Source of the DNA: Jaminaea rosea
Lineage: Eukaryota > Basidiomycota > Exobasidiomycetes > Microstromatales
DNA: 64,000 nucleotides
NCBI RefSeq assembly: GCF_003144245.1
Contig: NW_020289976.1
Location: 124,001 to 188,000, forward strand
Direction of reading: 5' to 3'
The first letter of the stretch is position 1. Every line of letters starts with the position of its first letter. Below, one piece after another: positions 40,388-50,310 of the stretch. A program made the position numbers and the translations under genes. The notes under the pieces were generated by a model. The model had not been told where the DNA came from. It made no database searches and worked only from the letters and a program-made list of their open reading frames with translations.

Positions 40388-41106
40388 TCACAGAGCCGTG
40401 ATGTACTGCGTGAGAAGAGTGAGGGAGGCGAGAAGACGTGGGTCAGCTTCAAGATCTTTCATCCCCGGGTCGTCGCAAGGATTGGACATCCTCTGTGGGG
40501 CTCAATGCGGCCGATGAAGTACTCACCAAAACTGAACGACGTCCCAGAAAGGAGCAGCAAAGACGTCAGGACAAGAGCAGGCGCAGGGACAGATGAAAGA
40601 GGAAGGTCAGCGGTCATCTCTCTTCCTCATCTTAACCTTGGTGCCCCTTCTTTCGTCTCCAATTCGCTCCGCACTCACCATTGTTACCCCTGATGAAGGC
40701 ATCACCGAACCTGTTCTTCTCGACCCCACCAACCCACTCCGACGTCTCCTCCATCGCAATGTTCATGTAGCCGTCCAAGCACGAGAGGGTCCCGCGGTAA
40801 TCGATGCCTGAGTTGAGGCGGACGGAGACTCGCTTGCCGATGACGTCTGGCGGGAGGAGGTGAATGAAGAGGCAGAAGGATCGATGTGACGGAGAAGAGG
40901 TGGTCGAAGTAGGATAGCCATGGCAGGTGGAGAGGAGGATAACGACGTTAGCATGTGCGCTGATCGACTGCACGACGGGTCGCTCCCCACTCACTCTTGA
41001 GGAAGTCATTAGGCGACCCCTTAGCCGGCTGCTGCTGTTGCTTCGCAGCCCCATCAGTCTTGTCTGCTCCGTCTGAGCCTGCTGCAGCTGGCGTGTCCGG
41101 AGCCAT
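40388..41106 (-). CDS. LSM6: U6 snRNA-associated Sm-like protein LSm6, with 5-nt micro-exon
   Basis: Four coding exons, 41106-40995, 40846-40679, 40531-40527 and 40405-40388, encode 100 residues. Exon 2 holds the Sm fold: VIGKRVSVRLNSGIDYRGTL, CLDGYMNIAMEETSEWV and FGDAFIRGNN, diagnostic of LSm6. The family ends GNNVLYI; here those residues need a five-base exon, TTTTG at 40531-40527, flanked by GTTCAG and GTGAGT. A last exon encoding YITAL and stop follows. All phases fit (112, 168, 5, 18). The N-terminal 30 residues are Gln/Ala-rich and absent from yeast LSm6 (86 residues). LSm6 is in both the nuclear LSm2-8 ring on U6 snRNA and the cytoplasmic LSm1-7 decapping ring. Confidence 0.92.
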
Positions 41107-41348
41107 GACGTTCAGATGGTAGAATTGTAAAGATGAGAAGATGGAGGATGCGAGGCGGAACAAGAGACGGGCCCAGACGAGCTCGCAGTCCGTCGTCCTC
41201 CTCCCGCCTCCGCGTGATGTGATGCGAGCCCGCTGAGCGACTTCTTCTCGCTGGACAAACAAATTGGCACTCAATTGAACGAGCAAACAACGATTCAGGT
41301 GAGGAACCATTTCTATTGATGATTACCTTCACACTGCGCACGCCCCTC

Positions 41349-44300
41349 TCAATCAGTCTTGGGCTTCTCCTCTTCCTCCCCCTCCTCTCCCTCCTCATCC
41401 GCCCTAAAGAGCACCTCAATGGCTGGCAAATACTTCTCCATCTTCCACATCTGATTCATCTCGACGCTCAACAAGTCCATCCCAAACGCCACTGTAGGCC
41501 TGCCCTTTCCCGCGCTCAGGTTTAACCTCGCCATTTTCGGGTAGCGCTGCGAGAAGTGAGTTAGCAACACGACGCGCGCCTCAGCACGAGTGGCAGACTC
41601 GATTGCCCCTCGAATGGTAGAGTGACCCCGGGCTGAAGCCTCGTGAGCCTCCTCTTCTTGCATCGTCGCCTCGTGGATGTAGAGGTCCACGCCCTTGGCT
41701 GCAGCCTCGAGACGAGGCGTCGGACGCGTATCGCCCGAGTAAGAAAAGGAGAAACCATCCGGCCCTCCGTTGGGGCCAGGGATGCGCACAACAATCCCGT
41801 AGCAATGCTTCGCCCGATGATCCACCTCTGCCGTCCTGACCTCCACCGCGTCGCCGAGTGCATCCTTCAGCCTCTCCAACCCCTTGCGAGTCATATCGCG
41901 CTCCTTCCTCTTGAGACCCTCAAAGAGATGTCTAGCGCTACTCGCGAAATTGGGTCGCCCATCCCTATTCCTGCCCATCCTCGCTGCGTCCCTAGTATTG
42001 GAGCGCTCCTCAGCTAGGCGACGAACAGCAGCAGCCACGTCCTCCTCTTCAGCAATCAGGTCGTCCTCGTCCAGCCCGGCAAAGGGTGCACGAGAGAGGA
42101 CTTCTCGACGGAGAGAGGAGAGCCAACGCTCGTACCCTGGGCGGAAGCCTTCTTCCAGGTGAGTCAGGTAAGCACTGTCCGAAGAGCCGTGTGCGGCGAT
42201 GCCGTGCTGGTAGTCAAGGTGCTCGGATTCGAGCAAGACTACAAGAGGCGCAGTGATAGTGTCGTCTTGTGGTTCTGGCAAGTCAGGATCGCGGATGCCG
42301 AGGTCCTCGAGGTCGTTCCATTCCACCAAGCTGCGGCGCGTGTAGAAGTTGCTGACAAGGAAGAGGGGCTCCAGCTTCTCGCTTTCCTGCTCAGCCAATT
42401 GACGTCGTGCCCTCAGCACTCCGCCCACGCCCAGACAGTGATCGGCATGGATATGGCTGATGAACACCAGCCTCAGCCCACGCAGAATGGCGTCGAGCTC
42501 TTTTCCTCTCCCGAAGCGTTGTGCGAGCTGGCCGAGCGTGTTCTCTCCAGCGTCAAGGAGCATGTACACCGGCTCGTCCAATCCACTGCTGGGAAAGAGA
42601 CGGGCGGGAAGCTCGACCAGAGTGGCAGAGACGGTCCTGTATTTGGTGGGAGCGGCAGACCCTGTGCCGAGGGTGGTGATACGTATCCCTTCCCAGGCCG
42701 AGGAGCGCACGACACCGGCGGCAGCTTTGTCGCTGGCCGCAGAGGCAGAAGCTACTTCCTCTCGCACGCGCTCGCCGATCTTGCTGAACTCGAGCCACGC
42801 TTCGCGCTGCTCCGCCTTACGAGTCGCACCAGCCGTTGCAGCAGCATCGCCGTTGCTATTGCTCTTGTCCTTGCCGTTCGCCTTGCCATTCGCCTTGCCC
42901 TTCGTCACCGGGGAGCTCCGCTCTTCTGCTGCCTCTCGCTCCTTATCTTCCTTCGTATCACTCTCCCTCCACTTGCCAAAGCTGAGGAAAGCCATCTTCC
43001 TTTCGTAGTCCTGCCCTTCGCTCGCAAAAGCGTCGAAAGTCACATCAGCAGAAGAGGCCTGCCATGCATGATCCGTCAGGCCTGGTGCGCCGAGGCGTGG
43101 TTGAAGGTCGATGGTCGTGTCGCGGTCGGCGACCCATACCGAGCTCTTGCCCTTGCCATCCTCGCCGCTCGAGAAGCCGGCACCGACCTCCTGGAGGAGC
43201 TTTTCGTTGCGCTTGAGCGAGTAGGGAGGGAAGCGGAACAGCCCTTCGTCCAGCTGGGAAAGACGCAGCAGAAGGAGTGCTGAGGAGGGAAAGAGGATCG
43301 TGTTTGCTCCAATCTCCTTCGCGGTCACAATGTGTTGCGTTCCTTCGTCGCTGACACTCGACACCCAGCGCCTGTAGCGCTCGTCGCGCAGGACATCTGC
43401 GGGGCTTGTGTGAACCATCAAGTGTACTTTGCCCGCTTGAGCATGAGTGGCTTCCTGTAGGGCGGAACTGTTGGGTGGGTGGGAGAGGAACGAGTCGAGA
43501 TGGGCGGGGGAGGGAATGTAGATGAGGAGCACAACGGGGCCGGGGATGGGAGGGGCGACACATTCTGAGCTGGAGATTGTGACTTCTTCCAGCTCGGAGG
43601 CACTGTCGGTTGCTGCTTCGGCAGAGTCTGCTGGTGCCGCTGGCGCTTTACCCTGCTGCTGCTGTTGCTGCCTCTGCTTCTTTCCCTTCTGCGGCTTCGC
43701 CGGCTTAACCCAGCTCAATTTGGCCTCCTCGCTCCACTCCTCCCACTTCTTCGGACGTTGGATCTTGATGCTTTGCCCCTGTTGCAGCAGACCCAAGTTG
43801 GGACCCGGCCTGACGCCCGCGAGTGAGGCGCGCTGCATATCCATCTTGCCCGATACGGTCGGCAGGGTAATGGCGTAGCTGACCGCTAGATCTTGGCGGG
43901 ATAGTGAGGAATGGGAGGGCGGGGCCAGTCGTTTCTGGACCCAGGCCGCTGAGGGCTTGCCGCGCACTGTGCTGGGATCGTCGAGAGAGTTGCCGTCTGG
44001 CTTGCCTGACTTGAACATGTCCTCTGCCGTTTGGAGAGGCGTGAATGGGGAGTACGAGGAATGAGCTGCGCTCGAGGACGATGAGGAATTGCGAGATCGG
44101 ATGTACGAAGCGGCGTCATGCTCTACATTCGACGTCGGTCCTGCTCCGTTGAGGTCTTGGGGGACGTCAGATGAGCGTCGCCGCTTGCGACTGCCGTTTG
44201 ATGATGATGAGGAAGACGAGGCCGCGGCGGAGTCAACTTCCATGGCTACAGGCGAAGTGGTTTGCTGCGCTGCAGTGGAGCTCGTCCTCCACGCAAGCAG

Positions 44301-44834
44301 CGGCCTGATAATCTCCTCCCTTCTCTCCGTCCTAGCAGCAGGCCACACCGTCGCAGCTGCGGCCCTACTCGTGGCGGCCTCGTGCATCTCGTGAACGCGC
44401 AACTGCCTGCTCTTTCTCTTGGCACAAAAGCGTGCAGTAGCCAGCGCATGAGCCGTCAATGGTGGACCATGTAGATGAATCTCCTCCTTCGTCGGTGCAT
44501 CGCCCAGTGTCATGAGCACCCCTGGCAAACCACCAGCAGCGAGCGTGGCATCCTGCACGTAGAGGTGAATCGAGCCACGAGCCACTCCAGCAAGGTTCGT
44601 CTTCCTGCTGCTCATCGTTCTGACCGTTCCCTCGGGAGCATTGAAGACGACTTTGCGTCCCTGAAGGGTGAGAATAATGACTGGGTGCAGAGAGGTATTA
44701 GATGAGGAGGAAGGGGAATGGAGGATGCGCAGCGATGAAAGCATGTGAGGCACCACCGAAGGCGACGATGACGATGACGACGACGACGACGACGCAGCCG
44801 GTGCAGAGCCAGCTGCCCGTTCTGCTGCAGCCAT
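41349..44834 (-). CDS. TRZ1: tRNase Z, long form (3'-tRNA processing endonuclease)
   Basis: One exon of 1161 residues. The catalytic C-terminal half starts GTGSAAPTKYRTVSATLVEL and YMLLDAGENTLGQL. The zinc motif is HIHADH near residue 797 within SHIHADHCLGVGGVL. Later motifs are FSYSGDTRPTP (motif III), HEATM (motif IV) and LLTHFSQRYP (motif V). The degenerate N-terminal half has the long-form signature with VVFNAPEGTVRTMSS and LGDAPTKEEIHLHGPPLT. The enzyme cuts the 3' trailer of precursor tRNAs in nucleus and mitochondria. It is longer than yeast Trz1 (838 residues) because of Ser/Lys/Gln-rich linkers. No clear mitochondrial presequence is seen. It faces the ELP1 gene across 267 bases. Confidence 0.94.
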   Translation of the reverse strand: MAAAERAAGSAPAASSSSSSSSSSPSVVPHMLSSLRILHSPSSSSNTSLHPVIILTLQGRKVVFNAPEGTVRTMSSRKTNLAGVARGSIHLYVQDATLAAGGLPGVLMTLGDAPTKEEIHLHGPPLTAHALATARFCAKRKSRQLRVHEMHEAATSRAAAATVWPAARTERREEIIRPLLAWRTSSTAAQQTTSPVAMEVDSAAASSSSSSSNGSRKRRRSSDVPQDLNGAGPTSNVEHDAASYIRSRNSSSSSSAAHSSYSPFTPLQTAEDMFKSGKPDGNSLDDPSTVRGKPSAAWVQKRLAPPSHSSLSRQDLAVSYAITLPTVSGKMDMQRASLAGVRPGPNLGLLQQGQSIKIQRPKKWEEWSEEAKLSWVKPAKPQKGKKQRQQQQQQGKAPAAPADSAEAATDSASELEEVTISSSECVAPPIPGPVVLLIYIPSPAHLDSFLSHPPNSSALQEATHAQAGKVHLMVHTSPADVLRDERYRRWVSSVSDEGTQHIVTAKEIGANTILFPSSALLLLRLSQLDEGLFRFPPYSLKRNEKLLQEVGAGFSSGEDGKGKSSVWVADRDTTIDLQPRLGAPGLTDHAWQASSADVTFDAFASEGQDYERKMAFLSFGKWRESDTKEDKEREAAEERSSPVTKGKANGKANGKDKSNSNGDAAATAGATRKAEQREAWLEFSKIGERVREEVASASAASDKAAAGVVRSSAWEGIRITTLGTGSAAPTKYRTVSATLVELPARLFPSSGLDEPVYMLLDAGENTLGQLAQRFGRGKELDAILRGLRLVFISHIHADHCLGVGGVLRARRQLAEQESEKLEPLFLVSNFYTRRSLVEWNDLEDLGIRDPDLPEPQDDTITAPLVVLLESEHLDYQHGIAAHGSSDSAYLTHLEEGFRPGYERWLSSLRREVLSRAPFAGLDEDDLIAEEEDVAAAVRRLAEERSNTRDAARMGRNRDGRPNFASSARHLFEGLKRKERDMTRKGLERLKDALGDAVEVRTAEVDHRAKHCYGIVVRIPGPNGGPDGFSFSYSGDTRPTPRLEAAAKGVDLYIHEATMQEEEAHEASARGHSTIRGAIESATRAEARVVLLTHFSQRYPKMARLNLSAGKGRPTVAFGMDLLSVEMNQMWKMEKYLPAIEVLFRADEEGEEGEEEEKPKTD

Positions 44835-45101
44835 GGTGCGATATCTACGTATTGCACCAAGTAGCGTCGTGCGGAAGGAGGCAAAGGCGGATATGATGGC
44901 GAGCGGGCGAGCGAGCGGCAGAAGAGATTGATATGCAAGGACGTCAGGACAGTCGTGCTCGCGTCAGAAAAGTGGGAAGCGGGAGCAGCTCCTCAGTCCG
45001 ATGATTACGTCAGCCGCGGCAAGCAATTTCAATTCAGACGGAGTGAGAGAGAAGCTGCTTCCCTCGCTGCCTTTTCCACCTTGCTCCCTTAATCGCAAAG
45101 C
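44835..45101. promoter_or_regulatory. Divergent promoter region, tRNase Z / Elp1
   Basis: 267 bases between the two start codons. A GCGAGCGGGCGAGCGAGCGG repeat lies near 44899-44918. No known motif is recognised. Confidence 0.4.
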
Positions 45102-48100
45102 ATGAGGGACCTTCGCTGCATACAACGAGCGGAGCATGCGCTTACACACAGCCATGCGACGGCGCTCACGAGCCATAGCAAGGTGGCATACCTCGTCTCC
45201 CACACTAGACCGTCACCTGATGGCCAGTGCACCTTCGACATCGAATCCATCGACATCGAAACTGGCGCCAGCAAGCACATTCTTAACATCGATCTCGTCG
45301 CCTCGTCAGACACGTCTTCGTCACCGCAATCTCAAGTGCGCTCTCTCGTGTACCTATCCGATGGCGGCTCAGCAGCAGGAGATGAAGCAGCGCTCTGCCT
45401 CATCACAGCGGGGGGAGACATCCTCCTCATTCCACTCGGCACCAGCGATGATGATACCGAAGACCCTGATGGCTCACCAGCACCGCCAGCGCAGATTATG
45501 GGATCCGTAGAGCAAGGCATCCTTGCCGCCTCCTGGAGCCCGGACGAAGAGTCAGTCATTCTCATCGTGGCAGATGAGGACGCCCCTTCGAGTTCGTCTG
45601 CGGCGGGAGCGCGAGAGAAGCTCCTCGTCATGAGCAGAGACTTTGAGGTGCTCGAGGAGAGGCTGATACGTGAGCAGGGTAGGGGTGAGGAGCCCGTCAA
45701 TGTAGGATGGGGATCCAAGGCAACACAATTTCATGGATCAGCAGGAAAGGGAGCCGCTGCCGCTGCTGCCGCCGCCGCCAATGCCTCCTCAGACTCTTCA
45801 GCTACTCAGCAGCTCCGCCCCCTCGATGATGATGATGGCCTTCCCCACATCTCCTGGCGCGAAGACTGCGCCTACTTCGTCGTGTCTTCTCTCGAGCCAG
45901 TCTCAGGCCGTGGATCGCGTCGCCTTATCCGAACATTTGAGCGGTCCGGTCAGCTGAGTGCCCTAAGCGACGAGGGAGAGAAGGGGCTGAGCCACATTGT
46001 GGCCATCAAGCCTGTGGGGAACATCATTGCCACTTCGCAGCGCTTCTCTGCGGGTGCCGAGGGCGAGGACGATTCATTTGCTCGCGGAAGGGAGGGTCGA
46101 CACGATATTGTCTTCTTTGAGCGTAATGGGTTGAGGAGGGGAGGCTTCTCGCTCAGGGAAGAGTCGGGTGCTGCACTTGATGGCAAGGAGGGAGGAATCA
46201 CTGAGCCGCCCTTGATGGACAAAGAAGCTAAGGGCAGGCTCGATCAGCAAGCTTCGTGGTCTCGCCCACACAAGATCGTCGAGCTTCAGTGGAACGCTGA
46301 CGGGAGCTGTCTCGCCGTCTGGCTTCGGCGCGAGGATGGAAGCGACGCGGTGCAGCTGTGGACCATGGCTAATTGGCACTGGTACCTCAAGCAAGAGCTT
46401 ACGCAGGAAGACGCACTGCTACGCTCGATGCAATGGGGTCGTCAAGAGGACACCCAGCTCATCCTGCTCTGGCGTCATCACGAAGCAGGCACCGGCTCGC
46501 TTCTGCAATCGTGGCAATTCCACTCAACAACGTACGCACAACGCATAGCAGACAAGACAGCCACTTCCTCCGCGGTAGCGGTCACGGACGGAGGAGCACA
46601 GAGGCTCACCTTCTTCGACCAGCAGACCGTCCCGCCGCCCATGTGCAGCTTGGTCCTTCCGACGACCAAATCGGCCGTCTGGCGGTCGGTGCTTGACTTG
46701 GAGCAGTGGATGGAGGACGGCGATGCAATGGGCGGCTTCACACCAAGAGACAAGGCGTGGGCTGAGAGGAGTGTGGGCAAGAAGCTCGTCAACGTGCTCG
46801 CATTGCTACATCCTGACGGCAAGCGCGTCTTCACGTATGCCATTGTCTGGGCGTCAAGGAAGGCAAAGCCAGTCGTCAGCTGCATGGTCGTCGTCGAGGG
46901 TCAATTGCAAGGTCACCAGGTCGCCATCAACATCGACGCTGCATGTACGCGTTTGGATGTCTGTGTGCTGGGCAGCGGGACGACGTGGCATCGATCCGCT
47001 GCTCTTCGGCTTCAAGCTGAGTCGCATCAGCTGAAGATGGAAGGCGAAAGCTCTCTTGCATCGGTCTCTCTTCCTCAGCGTTCCGCCGTTCTTGCCGTAG
47101 ATCCAAGTCGCTCAGGCAAGGACGCTTTCGTCCTCCACACCAGCACTGGCGCGATCGAGCCGGCACTGGCTGCGCAAGAGGATCGTCTGCCCCTTGCGGA
47201 CCTAGGCACCTTCTGCCCGTCATTGCAAGTGCAAGCCACCTCGGACTTACAGCCCCTCTTCATTGGCCTCTCCCCCTCCAATACCCTCCTCTGCAGCGTT
47301 GAGAATGCTGTCACCCCCTCCAAGTTGGCGCACGACGCCACGTCTTTCACCCTCTCCCCGCCCTTCCTGATCTGGACCAACACAAGTCACGAGGCCCGTT
47401 TCCTCCCTCTCGACTCCCTCACCACCTCCCCCTCTGAATCTCTAGACCGTCGCGTAGAGCGCGGCTCACGTATCGTCGTGTCTTGCCCTCGTCAGATGGC
47501 TCTCGTCCTTCAGATGCCGCGAGGTAATCTGGAGCGCGTCTTTCCTCGCTGCATGGTGCTCGACAGGGTACGCTCCGAGCTCGACCGCGGGCGCTACCGC
47601 CAGGCATTGCTGCACTGCCGCTCCCATCGGATCGACCTCAACTTTCTGTACGATCACAACCCGGCCAAGTTTATCAGCGACGTTGAGCATTTCGTGGACC
47701 AGGTGGATGAGACGGATCTACTGAATCTCTTCCTCTCGGGCCTCAAGCACGTTGCTCCCGAAGCGACGAACGCGATTTGCTCTGCCTTCATCTCAGAGCT
47801 CACAAAGAGGGGGAAGAAGCACCTCCACTCTATCCTGACCGCGCACGTCAAGAAGCTTCCCGCGGACTACGAAGCCGCTCTGGCCCTCGTGCGAGACCAG
47901 GACCAGCATGCGGCCTCCGAGGCTTTGGAATATGTCATCTTTCTCGCGCCACTGGACTCGCTCTTCGACGTGGCACTGGGCATGTACGACCTCACGCTTG
48001 CGCTCATGGTCGCGCAGCACAGTAAAAAGAAGGACCCAAGGGAGTACCTGCCCTTCCTGCGAGAGCTGAGGGAAGTCAAGCCCCTCGAGAGGCAGAGGTA

Positions 48101-49415
48101 CCGTATAGACGACCACCTCCGACGTTACGGCAAAGCGCTCCGCTGGCTGGCACAGTGCAATGATGCGGAGGACGAGGCTATGGAATATACCTTCACACAT
48201 CGCCTCTTCGCTGAAGCCTTTGAGATCTGGCAAGGCGAGCCCAAGAAGTGGCGACGCGCCCAAGGCTTGTACGGGGAGTACCTTCTCGGAAGGCAAAAGT
48301 GGTCCGACGCTGGGCTTGCCTTCCAGCTTGCAGGGGACGTCAACAGAGCGCTGGATGCTTTCCAGTCTGCAGGGGCCTGGCACGACTGCTTTGCTCTGGC
48401 GGCAGTGCATGCCCCGCAGTCTATTCCGCAGCTAGCGACGAGCATGGCCGAGAGATTGGAAGACACGGCCCGATACTCCGAAGCGGCAAGGGTCAAGCTC
48501 GAGTACGGGCGCGATGTAGAAGGAGCGCTGGACAGCTTTGCGCGCGCGCACGACATTACGGAGTGTCGGCGCGTCTGCGCAAGGTACGGTCGCATGGATC
48601 TGGTGGAGACGCACGTCAAGCCGGCGGCACTGCATTCCCAGTCTGTGATCATGGATGACATAGCTGAGATGAGTGAGCAGATGTCCAAGCAGGTTGCTCG
48701 CCTCGCTGAGCTGAGGCAGAGGAGCGAGGAGCAGCCGGGCGTCTTCTATGGAGATGGTGACGACGGCCCCGCTGGAGCAGCGGCGGACATTGACGTCCAG
48801 TCGGACACGTCTACGCAGCTCACCCGCTTTACGCGCTATACAAAGGCACCTACGCACGCGGGCACCCTCTCTTCGCTCTCAGCCACCTCGCAGGGAGATG
48901 GCAGCAGTAAGAAAGGCAAGAAGCAGAAGAAGAAGGACGCAATGGCAAAGGCATCGGGTAAGAAGGGCAGCGTCTACGAGGAGGACTACCTCTACGAGTC
49001 GTTGCGCAAACTGCTGAACGAGAGGCTCGGAGCAGTCCAAGACGATGCTGCCCGCTTAATTCCAAACCTGGTGGTTCTTGGCCCCTCCCACCGGCTTGCG
49101 GCTCACGCCCTGCAGCAGGCGCTGGACCGCTTCGAGGAGCAGGCGCACGCGGCAAGCAAGGAGCTGTACGATGTCGCTGTTCAAGTAGGTGTGAAGGCGG
49201 ACGAGGCGCGCATCGCCGCTCTGACCAACGCTTCGGGCGTTGCGGCGACGGGAGCCACACTCGACTTGCTGGCCGGGACGACACGATTGGATCAGGCGGC
49301 GCAGCGTACGCGGATTGAAGTGGCGCAGCGCAAATGGAGGAGCGAGATGCTGGGCACCATGATGGGCGGTACGGCCGCGGCAGTCAGTAGCAACAATGGC
49401 GTCGCAGGGCGATGA
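45102..49415 (+). CDS. IKI3: Elongator complex subunit Elp1 (IKI3/IKAP)
   Basis: One exon of 1437 residues, close to yeast Elp1 (1349). The N-terminal part fits two WD40 propellers: WSPDEESVILIV, LPHISWREDCAYFVVSSL and VELQWNADGSCLAVWLRRED. The C-terminal half is helical with TPR-like repeats, including PRGNLERVFPRCMVLDRVR, DLNFLYDHNPAKFI and YRIDDHLRRYGKALRWLAQC, all typical of Elp1. A basic KKGKKQKKKD segment near residue 1270 may be the tRNA-binding or nuclear signal region described in the family. Elongator adds cm5 groups to wobble uridines of tRNAs; Elp1 is the scaffold and dimeriser. Its divergent neighbour also matures tRNA. Confidence 0.95.
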   Translation: MRDLRCIQRAEHALTHSHATALTSHSKVAYLVSHTRPSPDGQCTFDIESIDIETGASKHILNIDLVASSDTSSSPQSQVRSLVYLSDGGSAAGDEAALCLITAGGDILLIPLGTSDDDTEDPDGSPAPPAQIMGSVEQGILAASWSPDEESVILIVADEDAPSSSSAAGAREKLLVMSRDFEVLEERLIREQGRGEEPVNVGWGSKATQFHGSAGKGAAAAAAAAANASSDSSATQQLRPLDDDDGLPHISWREDCAYFVVSSLEPVSGRGSRRLIRTFERSGQLSALSDEGEKGLSHIVAIKPVGNIIATSQRFSAGAEGEDDSFARGREGRHDIVFFERNGLRRGGFSLREESGAALDGKEGGITEPPLMDKEAKGRLDQQASWSRPHKIVELQWNADGSCLAVWLRREDGSDAVQLWTMANWHWYLKQELTQEDALLRSMQWGRQEDTQLILLWRHHEAGTGSLLQSWQFHSTTYAQRIADKTATSSAVAVTDGGAQRLTFFDQQTVPPPMCSLVLPTTKSAVWRSVLDLEQWMEDGDAMGGFTPRDKAWAERSVGKKLVNVLALLHPDGKRVFTYAIVWASRKAKPVVSCMVVVEGQLQGHQVAINIDAACTRLDVCVLGSGTTWHRSAALRLQAESHQLKMEGESSLASVSLPQRSAVLAVDPSRSGKDAFVLHTSTGAIEPALAAQEDRLPLADLGTFCPSLQVQATSDLQPLFIGLSPSNTLLCSVENAVTPSKLAHDATSFTLSPPFLIWTNTSHEARFLPLDSLTTSPSESLDRRVERGSRIVVSCPRQMALVLQMPRGNLERVFPRCMVLDRVRSELDRGRYRQALLHCRSHRIDLNFLYDHNPAKFISDVEHFVDQVDETDLLNLFLSGLKHVAPEATNAICSAFISELTKRGKKHLHSILTAHVKKLPADYEAALALVRDQDQHAASEALEYVIFLAPLDSLFDVALGMYDLTLALMVAQHSKKKDPREYLPFLRELREVKPLERQRYRIDDHLRRYGKALRWLAQCNDAEDEAMEYTFTHRLFAEAFEIWQGEPKKWRRAQGLYGEYLLGRQKWSDAGLAFQLAGDVNRALDAFQSAGAWHDCFALAAVHAPQSIPQLATSMAERLEDTARYSEAARVKLEYGRDVEGALDSFARAHDITECRRVCARYGRMDLVETHVKPAALHSQSVIMDDIAEMSEQMSKQVARLAELRQRSEEQPGVFYGDGDDGPAGAAADIDVQSDTSTQLTRFTRYTKAPTHAGTLSSLSATSQGDGSSKKGKKQKKKDAMAKASGKKGSVYEEDYLYESLRKLLNERLGAVQDDAARLIPNLVVLGPSHRLAAHALQQALDRFEEQAHAASKELYDVAVQVGVKADEARIAALTNASGVAATGATLDLLAGTTRLDQAAQRTRIEVAQRKWRSEMLGTMMGGTAAAVSSNNGVAGR

Positions 49416-50310
49416 GAGCAGGCCCGGCGTGATCGTCTCATCGCCACCTTGTCGACGTTGCTGTCTCTGCTCTCTATACGCCCGTGCCTGCCATTTTCGC
49501 CAATGCAATCCTGTACTCTAGCAATCTTTATCTTGTCTGATGGTACCCACTCACATCTTCTCCAGCTCACCAATGTGGTCGATGCGAGACGCGGCGGATT
49601 GATTGAGCGACGATGCCTGTTTCAACATGCCTCGAGAGCATGAGGTCCTGCTCAGGTGGCTGGAAGTTGCAGCGGGCGATATGCGGCGCAGAGATCATGG
49701 ACGATGCCCGATCGCACTTATCAAGGTCCAAGGTGACGCCGTTCCACTCGACACAGCATCGAAGAGGATCGCGGAATCCCTCTCGCGCTTGCTCCTTCCG
49801 CTGTGAGCTCCTCTGTCGCTCAATCGACGCCTCATATCTTTCACCAGGAGCGCGAGGCTGGCTTGAAGCTTGCCAAACATATTGTCAGCTGTCCGAGTGC
49901 AAAGCCAAAGGCAGCTTGAAGCGTGTGGCTCTCAGCTTGTTGCTCCCCTCTTGAAAACGGCGAGCGGGCATGAAAGCGTGGCGCGGCGTGGCGCCGCATG
50001 GCGTTGGCGTCAATCTCCGAGCACGCCCTCGCTTCGGACGACGCGGGATCTGAGTGAGGCGGACGAGAGGACGGACGGACCATGGGCCTTATTCGGTGAC
50101 TTGCATCGTGGGCTCCCATGCTAGTCTTTGCGCTAACTACGCGACTTGAAGCTAATGGGGACGCGAGCGACTCAACCTCCGGGCGGGCACGTCTTGCCTG
50201 GTGGTCGTAGAGTAGCCTCTCTGGCATCGTTTGCTACTTAAGAAGAGGCGTTGGTGACTTGCAACTACTCTCTCCCCCCTCGACGTTTCTCTCCTCCTCA
50301 AGTGCCGACT
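49416..50310. other. Gap between ELP1 and the four-pass membrane protein
   Basis: About 900 bases without a supported gene. Frames are short and lack motifs. It should include the ELP1 3' UTR and an unusually long upstream region for the following gene. Confidence 0.4.

Noticed and set aside
42159-43283. A 374-codon rightward frame
   Set aside because: It is antisense to the tRNase Z catalytic region, which is clearly real, and has no motifs.
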